5,841 nt of DNA from JBEIUO01 sp964549785 (lineage in GTDB: Bacteria; Planctomycetota; Phycisphaerae; Phycisphaerales; UBA1924): assembly GCA_964549785.1 (NCBI GenBank), contig CAZJXA010000215.1, positions 1 to 5,841 on the forward strand. The letters are read 5' to 3'. The notes under the pieces were generated by a model, which searched no databases, was not told where the DNA came from, and saw only the letters and a list, made by a program, of their open reading frames with translations. The first letter of the stretch is position 1. Each line of letters starts with the position of its first letter. A program made the position numbers and the translations under genes. Positions 1 through 5,841 of the stretch are shown here, one piece after another.

Positions 1-950
1 ACGCGATGCGCACAAAGACGGCGGGCGGGCCCGCCGTCTTTGTGCGCATCGCGCTTCACGCCCGCCATTTGCACCTTCACGCCGATCAGGGTGACTGCCC
101 CCCACACCGTGAGAACCATCCAAGCGGGTTGGTCGAGGTGTCCGGCGACCGGGAGATCGTGAGCCCGCACGAGCCATCCGAGCGCCGCCATCCAAAGCGC
201 GCCGCCGCCCATTGCTGTAATGAACGATGCGGTTCGCACGGGAGCGATCGCCCCTAGGAGCAGGCCCACAAGCCCCGCGACGAGGCCTGCCGAGAGGACG
301 GTCGCTCGGTCGCGTTCGACCAAATCGTCCCACGTTTCGGTGGCCGCGACTTTACGTCGTGCGGCGTGGGCTCGCCATGCGTCCAGCGATCCCATGACTT
401 CGGGCAAAGAATCACCCCCGAACGTACTCTCTTTGTTGCTGGCAAGCGCCGCAGTGATCTTCTCCCGCAGTTCCGGGGGGAGGTGCCAGGCCAATTCGTT
501 CACGGTCAGTCCCTCAACGGCAGACGCCGACGCGTCCGCCGAAGCGTCACGGGCCGAGATGTCGCGGTCGGCGTCGTTGAGCGCTGACGGGAGTGTCACG
601 CCGAGGCTCACCAACGCGATCAACATGGCAGCCCCCGCGAAGGTCGACGCCCCGAGCCCGGCGACCACGATGCGGTAGAATGCCACCGCCGCGGCCACGC
701 CCAACCCGCCGCCCACGAAGAGGCCGATGACGCCGTGGGAGACGCCGCCCATATCCCCGGCTGGAAGGTGCTGGACCAACCTTGAGGCCATGACCACGCC
801 GAGAATGCCGCCCATGACGCAGGTGGCGGTACGAACCGTCTTGCGGCCGACGCACCAGAGAGAAAGCCCGACGATCGCGAGCGTGAGCGCTGCGATCGTG
901 GGGGCGAAGTCTCGCGCGGAGCCCAAGGCGTTGACGAAGGTGGGGTTCAT
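1..950 (-). CDS. Polytopic membrane protein of unknown function (3' end beyond window)
   Basis: I do not recognise the family. Reading down from ATG at 950-948 gives 316 codons without a stop, open at the left edge, so the C-terminus is missing. The protein starts MNPTFVNALGSARDFAP. It has about four hydrophobic helices in the first part (roughly residues 16-34, 42-60, 70-92, 94-118), then a charged, probably soluble segment (about 121-217, acidic at first, with a Trp- and Arg-containing helical stretch), then three more helices (about 218-238, 241-261, 276-298) and a basic tail. Many helices are Gly/Ala-rich. This regular hydrophobic pattern, absent from the overlapping frames, is the main evidence for coding. 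No Shine-Dalgarno precedes the ATG; the frame is open upstream to a TAA at 998-996, so GTG 965, GTG 986 or TTG 992 are alternative starts. It is divergent from pheA. Inner-membrane location is inferred; role unknown. Confidence 0.72.
   Translation of the reverse strand, partial: MNPTFVNALGSARDFAPTIAALTLAIVGLSLWCVGRKTVRTATCVMGGILGVVMASRLVQHLPAGDMGGVSHGVIGLFVGGGLGVAAAVAFYRIVVAGLGASTFAGAAMLIALVSLGVTLPSALNDADRDISARDASADASASAVEGLTVNELAWHLPPELREKITAALASNKESTFGGDSLPEVMGSLDAWRAHAARRKVAATETWDDLVERDRATVLSAGLVAGLVGLLLGAIAPVRTASFITAMGGGALWMAALGWLVRAHDLPVAGHLDQPAWMVLTVWGAVTLIGVKVQMAGVKRDAHKDGGPARRLCAHR
2..53. repeat. Perfect 25-bp inverted repeat with 2-nt centre
   Basis: Bases 2-26 are the exact reverse complement of 29-53, leaving only GG at 27-28 in the middle. 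Pairing stops at base 1 against 54. A perfect 25-bp arm does not arise by chance in 5.8 kb. In a transcript of either strand it would form a long GC-rich hairpin. It lies inside the open reading frame of the minus-strand membrane protein, where it encodes the basic tail around residues 300-316. It may be a terminator overlapping the gene end, a dispersed palindromic repeat, or, because it sits at the window edge, an assembly or amplification fold-back artefact. Confidence 0.9.
14..41. terminator. Possible bidirectional intrinsic terminator core
   Basis: The centre of the inverted repeat has the layout of a two-way rho-independent terminator: AAA, then a GC-rich stem (GACGGCGGGC and its complement), then TTT. 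The U-tract is only three bases before TGTG on either strand, which is weak, and the outer 12 bp also pair. It would suit the 3' end of the minus-strand gene and of a convergent gene to the left, but no stop codon of the minus gene is visible before it. Confidence 0.35.
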
Positions 951-1069
951 TGGGTCTGGTGGCACTCGTGAAGCGGCGGATAACACCCGCAACCGTTATT
1001 TCGGCTTTTGGGCGGCGGGGTTTCCCCGACTTTGCCGACTTTATCGCTTAATCCGGGTGCCAACGGGCC

Positions 1070-1075
1070 GATAAT
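1070..1075 (+). promoter_or_regulatory. Possible -10 box of pheA
   Basis: GATAAT differs from the TATAAT consensus at one base and ends 9 bases before the pheA ATG. Transcription would then start at about 1082, giving a leaderless or nearly leaderless mRNA. The -35 side is poor: TTAATC at 1048-1053, 16 bp upstream, matches TTGACA at three of six positions. Such a short match can occur by chance. Confidence 0.3.
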
Positions 1076-1084
1076 GGCCTCTGA

Positions 1085-2281
1085 ATGGCCCAACGCACAA
1101 AAAAGTCGGTTCCCGCCGCCGCCGCCGCGGAAAAGTCCCTTCGTCGTCCTTCTGGCGGGTCCGTCACCCTGGACACGCTGCGGGACCGGATCAACGCCCT
1201 CGACCGGTCGCTCGTAAAATTACTGAACGACCGCGCCAGCCTGGTTGTCGAAGTCGGAAAACTCAAGCGGGCTGCCGGGCTGCCGGTGTACACGCCGCAC
1301 CGGGAGGCGGAGGTCCTGGAACGCGCGATCAAGATGAGCCAAGGGCCGCTTCCGGAGCGGACTCTTGAGGCGATTTATCGCGAACTGATGTCCGGAAGTT
1401 TCACGCTCCAACAGCCCATGCGGATAGGATATTTAGGGCCCCCGGGTTCCCATTCCCATGTCGCGGCAGTACGGCAGTTTGGATCCTCCGTCCAGTTCGA
1501 GAACCTTCACGATATTGCCGGGGTTTTCACGGAAGTGCAGCGCGGCCACGTCCACAATGGATTGGTCCCCATTGAGAACTCGACCGGGGGTGGGATCGCC
1601 GAGACGCTGGACGCGTTCCGTGACGCCCATCACCTGGGGCATTCCGGCCTGACCATTTGTGCCGAGGTTCAGCTGAATGTCCACCACGCGATGCTCGCCA
1701 ACAGCGAACCGGCCAAGATCAAGAGGATTTTTTCCAAACCGGAAGTCTTCGCACAATGCAAGGTCTGGCTGGCCCGGCAGTACCCCGCGGCGGAACTGAT
1801 ACCCATGCCCAGCAGCAGCCGGGCTGTGGAGTCGGTGGCGACCGAGACCGCGAAGGCCATCAAGGCCCGTAAAATCCCTGATGCGGCCGCGATCGGTTCG
1901 GAACTCGCCGGCCAGATCTACGGGCTAAACACGCTCTTCGCCCGGATCGAGGACAACCCGGAGAACATCACGCGGTTCTTCGTGATTTCGCGTCAGGCGT
2001 CCCAGCGGTCGGGGGACGACAAGACATCGGTGATGTTCACGACGGCGGATAGGCCCGGGGCGCTGGTGCATGTCTTGCAGGCGTTCGAGCGGCACGCGAT
2101 CAACCTTTCGCATATCGAGAAGCGGCCCAGCGGAAAGCGCAATTGGACGTACACATTCTTTGTGGATGCGATCGGGCACCGCGATGATCCGGCGATGGCC
2201 GCAGGGTTAGCGGATGTGCGGACCCACTGCCGCGACGTTTCGATCTTGGGGAGTTACCCGCGCTCGAAACGCATCCTGTAA
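1085..2281 (+). CDS. pheA: Bifunctional chorismate mutase / prephenate dehydratase (P-protein)
   Basis: Converts chorismate to prephenate and then to phenylpyruvate in cytoplasmic phenylalanine synthesis. The 398 residues match the family's usual three-part build. An AroQ-type chorismate mutase spans about 27-108: LRDRI with R33, R50 in NDRASLVVEVGK, K59, and HRE with R73 and E74 line up with the active-site residues of the E. coli enzyme. Prephenate dehydratase spans about 112-302: GYLGPPGSHS at 115-124, PIENSTGG at 162-169, and the catalytic TRF at 296-298. A C-terminal ACT domain (about 313-392) carries GALV at 325-328 and EKRP at 345-348, the counterpart of the phenylalanine-binding ESRP, so feedback inhibition by phenylalanine is expected. 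The first 26 residues are an Ala/Lys/Arg-rich extension. The start is well fixed: an in-frame TGA (1082-1084) directly precedes the ATG. No Shine-Dalgarno is visible. It stands alone, not in an obvious aro operon. Confidence 0.97.
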   Translation: MAQRTKKSVPAAAAAEKSLRRPSGGSVTLDTLRDRINALDRSLVKLLNDRASLVVEVGKLKRAAGLPVYTPHREAEVLERAIKMSQGPLPERTLEAIYRELMSGSFTLQQPMRIGYLGPPGSHSHVAAVRQFGSSVQFENLHDIAGVFTEVQRGHVHNGLVPIENSTGGGIAETLDAFRDAHHLGHSGLTICAEVQLNVHHAMLANSEPAKIKRIFSKPEVFAQCKVWLARQYPAAELIPMPSSSRAVESVATETAKAIKARKIPDAAAIGSELAGQIYGLNTLFARIEDNPENITRFFVISRQASQRSGDDKTSVMFTTADRPGALVHVLQAFERHAINLSHIEKRPSGKRNWTYTFFVDAIGHRDDPAMAAGLADVRTHCRDVSILGSYPRSKRIL

Positions 2282-2349
2282 CGTCTTGCCACTTGGATAA
2301 ACGTGCCTTCGCGACAGCGGAAATGCGATGGGAACGGCAAGCCGAATCG

Positions 2350-2367
2350 CCGCCCTTCGGACGGCGG
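2350..2367 (+). terminator. Weak hairpin downstream of pheA
   Basis: CCGCC at 2350-2354 pairs with GGCGG at 2363-2367. The loop includes CTTCGG (2355-2360), the DNA form of a very stable C(UUCG)G tetraloop, with two unpaired bases at 2361-2362. It lies 69 bases after the pheA stop. No T-run follows, so an intrinsic terminator is doubtful, though it could protect the mRNA 3' end. Confidence 0.22.
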
Positions 2368-2512
2368 AAGTGAACCGGAACTGCGAACGGCAACCTGCGT
2401 AACGAAACGACAGTCCGTGCGACGATTGTATAGGACGCTCTGCGCAACGATTGGACAGGTGGACGCAGAACGGTTCGATTCGGCTGGGCGCGACAGTGGG
2501 AAAGTGCGGACC

Positions 2513-2540
2513 TGGGGTGCCGGGCCGGACTCGAACGAGC
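2513..2540 (-). other. tRNA 3'-end-like fragment (not an intact tRNA)
   Basis: On the minus strand this reads as a T-arm (GCTCG, loop TTCGAGT, CCGGC, with one C-C mismatch and one G-T pair in the stem), then seven acceptor-like bases CCGGCAC, a discriminator C and CCA. No matching 5' acceptor (GTGCCGG) or D- and anticodon arms are found at the right distance. It may be a tRNA remnant or a chance match. Confidence 0.25.
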
Positions 2541-2900
2541 GGCCCCACCGGCGGTTCCACGCGGCGGGCCCCCACGGCGGAGCCGTACGACGGGGCGAGA
2601 AGAGAGGCAGAAAAGGGCGACGGCCAGGCTGTCCGACTGCCCAAAATGGATGGCAATCCAGAAGGTGACGGTTGAGGATTGCGTCGGGATGCGTTAGGCT
2701 AAGGGCGGTCCAGCCGGGCTGAAGCGGGTCGCGGGCGGGTGGCAACGGTTCGAGCGTCCACGACTCGGCCAACAATCGACCCCCGCAACGGTTGAGGCCG
2801 GTACAAGCGTCGAGCAGGGCAGGCGGGTGACTGTGGGTCGGCACCGGCCACGAGAATGTGCGGGTCGGCCGTTCGATTTCGATAGAGGTACGCAGCGTTC

Positions 2901-2905
2901 AGGAG
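2901..2905 (+). promoter_or_regulatory. Shine-Dalgarno sequence of the exoprotein gene
   Basis: AGGAG lies five bases before ATG 2911. It decides the start: the frame is open upstream back to a TAG at 2695-2697, with GTG codons at 2827 and 2833, and a second ATG follows at 2929, but none of these is as well placed relative to a Shine-Dalgarno. Confidence 0.8.
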
Positions 2906-2910
2906 TTGAT

Positions 2911-5841
2911 ATGGGTCGCGCAAAAACGATGAATGGCCTGTCGGACGTTTCCTCGAACGATTCCGGAGCGGAGTTCGCCGGTTGGGGGAGATCGTTGCGG
3001 TCTTTGGCGCGGTCCTTGACGGGGCGGTTGGCGGCGATGGCGGGTTTGAGTGACTCGATTCCGGCGGGACGCGTGGAGCCTTTGGAAGATCGCCGGCTCA
3101 TGTTCGCGCTGACGGTGACGGCGGACGATGTCGACCCCGTGACGGGCATCGGCACGGTTCAGGCCCTCTTTGGATATGTCATCCCGCTTTTCCGGACGCA
3201 GGCAGAGATCGGGGAGGCCGAAGACACGTTCGTCCAGGAAAACTTCAACGATCAGGGGCCCGGCGGCCCCGTCGGGAACGGGACGTATCTGAATGAGTCG
3301 GGGATTCAGATCCGCCACAACCTTTCTCCGGCGAACGCCATCCAGATTTTCCCGGTGGGGGCCGACAACGTCACCGACCGCGACCTTCGCGTCGACTTCA
3401 ACGCAGCCAATCAGTTTTTCAGTTTCACGTTCTTTGAAGGCGATGATGCGCCCGTAAACCGGCTGCTCGTCACGCAGGCGAACTTCGAGGTCGAGGCGGG
3501 GCAGCAGGGCGATCCGCGGGGCATCGTGACCGACAACACGGTCGTTGAGTTGCGGCTCGCCGATCAGGTGATCGCGAGTTTCACGGGCGCGGCGTTACGG
3601 GCGTTGATCACGAACGGCAACGCCGGCTTGGGTGTGGGCACATTCACCTTCGGGCTGGGCCCGAATGAGCCCGGCTTTGATGAAATCCGGGTGAGGGCCA
3701 TCAACGGCAGCAACCCGATTTTCCTAGTGGATGATATTAATTACACGATCCCGGCCAACAACAGCGCTGCCGCCGTGCTGCCCCGCATTTTCGGCGCCCG
3801 CGCCACGATCTCGGGGCCGGTGGGGGCGTCGGCGGTCTTCACGGACCTGTATGGGCGCGATATGCGGAACACGCTCGCGCTCGACCCGCTCCCGGGCAGC
3901 CTGTTCCCACTGGTGGGTGGCGGGCGCACCGGCGTGCCGCTTTACAACGACGGGATCGGGTCGATCCGACTCTCCGGCACCGATTCCAGGACGTCGTTCA
4001 CCTTGGTGGGCGGCGACATTCAAGTGTTCGATGATCCGCCCGAAGACCTTTCGCGCGAAGAGTTTCTCGAGCTGGAGTTCTTCCTCGGCGGAGTCTTCCA
4101 GTTTACCGACACCGACTCGCTCACGGGCATCTACGACGAGTTTGAGGAGGCTGGTTTCGGGTACGCGTTCAGCAACGATCCTCAGAACCCCTCGGTCGTG
4201 GGGCTCCCGCCCGGGCCGGGCTCGGTCATTGTGGGCGCTCCGACCCAATTGGTGCGCCCGCTCAACAACTACCAGCCGTTCTTCCTGCCCCCCGCGTTCA
4301 CCGACCTCACGATCGCTCCCATCGTCACCGAGGGCTTTGACGACCCGACGCAGGGAATCTTTATCGACGGCGACGAGAACATGGGTCGCGTCTACATCCA
4401 CGGGGTCCTGCACGGCTCGTCGCGGTTCAGCGGGTTCCTCGATCAGTTGGTCGTCGGCTACATGCTGGGTTCCGCGAGTGTCGAGGGCGACCTGGGTGCC
4501 GCGATCTTCGGAACCGATGCCGGCCAGTGGGTTCCGGATCCCGATTTCGCCGTCAACGACTTTACCATCGAACCGCTCTTTAAGACCGACTCACAACTGG
4601 TGGTCGGTCGCACGCTCGGTGAGGTCGCGATCGCCGGCCGCAGCCTGATGGATATCACGGTGGTCGGCGACCTGAGTGATCCGATCGGGCGTCCGGCCCG
4701 TGATTCGTACGTCTACTACGAGAAGGAGTGGATCGGGGGCTTTGATCCCGACCGCGACGAGATCGAGATGGCTCGCGACCTGTCGCGACAGGCGGATTTT
4801 TCGAACCGTCAGGCCACCCAACTCTTCCGGGCTTTCGACCAGACGCTGGTCTTTGGTTTGGGAACCTTCCGGAACGATTCGCTCCTGGCGAGCGAATTCC
4901 TTGGGTCGGTTTCGAGCGGCGTGCGGGTGAAGGGTGAACTGTCAGGCCGCGATACCCTGAACGGTGAAGACAGCGCCGACGTCTTCGCGATCCCCGTGAT
5001 CGCGGGGCAGGAAATCGTGGTGCAGGCCACCGGCGGCTTCGGCGAGTTCAGTGCCCCCTACGTGCGCATCCTCGACGAGCGGGGTCAGACCCTGGCGGCC
5101 CCGCAGGGCCTCAACCGCGACGCCCGGTTCCAGAACATCGACGTACGGTGGACGCCGGATCGAACCGGTGTGTTCTTCGTCGCCCTGTCCGACCACTTCA
5201 ACCTCAACGACGGCGACTTCTTCAACACCCAGTACACCTTCACAGTGACGGGAATGGCCGCGGTGACGTTGGGCCAAGTCCGCACCGGCGGCGCCTCGGG
5301 CATCACCGACTTCGAAAGCGGCCTCGGAAACGCCGTGACCGTGCTCTCGGGCGACGTCGGCTCGATCCGCATCGGCTCCGGTTTCCTGGGTGGGGACGGC
5401 GCCGACGCCGACGTCCGCGACACCTTCAACACCGACGACACGCAAGATAACGCGATGGACCTGCAGGGCGGAACCTATTCGTTCCCGGGGAACGTGTACA
5501 ACATCTCGACCGGGTCCGACATCGGCAACGTTGAGAGCCGCGGCGTATACGTCAACTTCAACATCGGCGGAGACCTCGCCCAGTTCTTCACGGGGCTCTC
5601 CCCCGTGGTCGCTCAGAGCCCCGAGGAAGGCGACGTCAACTTCATCAACCTGAATGTGGGCGGCCGCATCGGCGACATCCAGATTTCCGGTGGCATCGGG
5701 AACGACCACGACGTCAACGACGACGGGCTTGCTTTCGACCCGTACAATTTGATCACGCTCGACAGTTTCAATCTTCGCTCCGGGGTTGGGGGCGGCAACG
5801 GCGACATCGGCCGTATCCGCGTCGGGTTCCACATTGTGGGC
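2911..5841 (+). CDS. Large exported beta-rich protein with LEPR-XLL-like N-terminal motif and PPC-like domain (3' end beyond window)
   Basis: 977 codons without a stop, open at the right edge. Residues 1-54 are basic and Ser/Leu-rich; residues 55-66 read VEPLEDRRLMFA, a variant of the LEPR-XLL motif found near the N-terminus of large planctomycete surface or secreted proteins. About 107-280 resembles an adhesin-type jelly-roll sandwich: it opens ENFNDQGPGG and closes IFLVDDINY. About 281-670 is beta-rich with short Gly-rich strand repeats such as MGRVYIHG (491 on) and GEVAIAG (570 on). About 672-783 looks like a PPC (pre-peptidase C-terminal) domain: DVFAIPVIAGQEIVV at 690 on, a Gly/Asp turn region, GVFFVALSD, then YTFTVTG. 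From about 787 on, Gly/Asp-rich strands recur (GDVGSIRIG at 814, GDIQISGG at 921, GDIGRIRVG at 964), suggesting a beta-solenoid. No enzyme motif or cysteine pattern is evident. Cell-surface or secreted location is inferred; function unknown, perhaps adhesion or matrix. Confidence 0.88.
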   Translation, partial: MGRAKTMNGLSDVSSNDSGAEFAGWGRSLRSLARSLTGRLAAMAGLSDSIPAGRVEPLEDRRLMFALTVTADDVDPVTGIGTVQALFGYVIPLFRTQAEIGEAEDTFVQENFNDQGPGGPVGNGTYLNESGIQIRHNLSPANAIQIFPVGADNVTDRDLRVDFNAANQFFSFTFFEGDDAPVNRLLVTQANFEVEAGQQGDPRGIVTDNTVVELRLADQVIASFTGAALRALITNGNAGLGVGTFTFGLGPNEPGFDEIRVRAINGSNPIFLVDDINYTIPANNSAAAVLPRIFGARATISGPVGASAVFTDLYGRDMRNTLALDPLPGSLFPLVGGGRTGVPLYNDGIGSIRLSGTDSRTSFTLVGGDIQVFDDPPEDLSREEFLELEFFLGGVFQFTDTDSLTGIYDEFEEAGFGYAFSNDPQNPSVVGLPPGPGSVIVGAPTQLVRPLNNYQPFFLPPAFTDLTIAPIVTEGFDDPTQGIFIDGDENMGRVYIHGVLHGSSRFSGFLDQLVVGYMLGSASVEGDLGAAIFGTDAGQWVPDPDFAVNDFTIEPLFKTDSQLVVGRTLGEVAIAGRSLMDITVVGDLSDPIGRPARDSYVYYEKEWIGGFDPDRDEIEMARDLSRQADFSNRQATQLFRAFDQTLVFGLGTFRNDSLLASEFLGSVSSGVRVKGELSGRDTLNGEDSADVFAIPVIAGQEIVVQATGGFGEFSAPYVRILDERGQTLAAPQGLNRDARFQNIDVRWTPDRTGVFFVALSDHFNLNDGDFFNTQYTFTVTGMAAVTLGQVRTGGASGITDFESGLGNAVTVLSGDVGSIRIGSGFLGGDGADADVRDTFNTDDTQDNAMDLQGGTYSFPGNVYNISTGSDIGNVESRGVYVNFNIGGDLAQFFTGLSPVVAQSPEEGDVNFINLNVGGRIGDIQISGGIGNDHDVNDDGLAFDPYNLITLDSFNLRSGVGGGNGDIGRIRVGFHIVG

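Larger units (their letters stand above)
2282..2910. other. Long intergenic region without a convincing gene
   Basis: Open frames in this stretch on both strands translate to Arg/Pro/Gly-rich, low-complexity peptides with no recognisable domain and no good ribosome binding sites, as expected of random frames in GC-rich DNA. It contains a weak hairpin (2350-2367), a repeated GAACGGCAA (2332-2340 and 2385-2393), two tRNA T-arm-like fragments (minus strand 2513-2540; plus strand 2862-2878), and the Shine-Dalgarno of the next gene at its end. The promoter of that gene should lie here, but I cannot place it. Confidence 0.6.

Noticed and set aside
220..678. 152-codon open frame on the plus strand
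   Set aside because: Antisense to the membrane-protein gene, whose frame shows seven well-formed hydrophobic helices; this one is Ser/Arg/Ala-rich.
2513..2600. Intact tRNA gene on the minus strand
   Set aside because: Only the 3' part resembles a tRNA; there is no complementary 5' acceptor strand, D-arm or anticodon arm, and the T-stem has a mismatch.
2254..2844. 196-codon open frame on the minus strand covering most of the long gap
   Set aside because: Overlaps the 3' end of pheA; Pro/Arg/Ser-rich, no family match that I can recognise and no ribosome binding site.
2698..2910. Upstream extension of the exoprotein frame using GTG 2827 or 2833
   Set aside because: The frame is open, but the extension is Arg-rich with no signal-like feature, while ATG 2911 has AGGAG at ideal spacing and places the LEPR-XLL-like motif at its usual distance from the N-terminus.
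3724..4413. 229-codon open frame on the minus strand
   Set aside because: Antisense shadow of the exoprotein gene, composed mainly of Arg, Asp, Glu and Val with no domain.
3731..4648. 305-codon open frame on the plus strand
   Set aside because: Out-of-frame shadow of the exoprotein gene; Ser/Arg/Thr-rich and without recognisable structure.
4942..5832. 296-codon open frame on the minus strand
   Set aside because: Antisense to the exoprotein gene; the peptide is an Asp/Val/Glu-rich mirror of GC-rich codons with no domain. The plus frame has clear motifs and a Shine-Dalgarno.
1..5841. CRISPR array, transposon or defence system
   Set aside because: No regularly spaced direct repeats, no transposase or integrase reading frame, and no nuclease, helicase or toxin motifs were seen.

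Overview
The window looks like part of a planctomycete chromosome. The base composition is GC-rich. The right-hand gene encodes a large secreted-type protein whose N-terminal region carries VEPLEDRRLMFA, a variant of the 'LEPR-XLL' motif typical of big planctomycete surface and secreted proteins. This placement rests on recalled family features, not on a search.

Layout from left to right. (1) A minus-strand gene (1-950) encodes a polytopic membrane protein of unknown function. It runs off the left edge and contains a perfect 25-bp inverted repeat (2-53) at the very edge. (2) A 134-bp divergent intergenic region (951-1084) has a possible -10 box next to the following gene. (3) The plus-strand gene pheA (1085-2281) is complete and encodes the bifunctional chorismate mutase/prephenate dehydratase (P-protein) with a C-terminal ACT domain. 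It is the only gene here with a confident function. (4) A 629-bp stretch (2282-2910) has no convincing gene; it holds a weak hairpin and two tRNA T-arm-like fragments. (5) A plus-strand gene (2911-5841) with a strong Shine-Dalgarno sequence encodes at least 977 residues of a beta-rich exported protein and is still open at the right edge.

Nothing suggests that the three genes work together. The membrane-protein gene is divergent from pheA, and the exoprotein gene is separated from pheA by a long non-coding gap and has its own ribosome binding site. pheA is housekeeping (phenylalanine synthesis). I see no CRISPR array, transposase, toxin-antitoxin pair, phage gene, rRNA or intact tRNA, and no evidence of a new multi-gene system. 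The best leads are the domain build of the exoprotein, the hairpin overlapping the end of the membrane-protein reading frame, and the possibly leaderless start of pheA.
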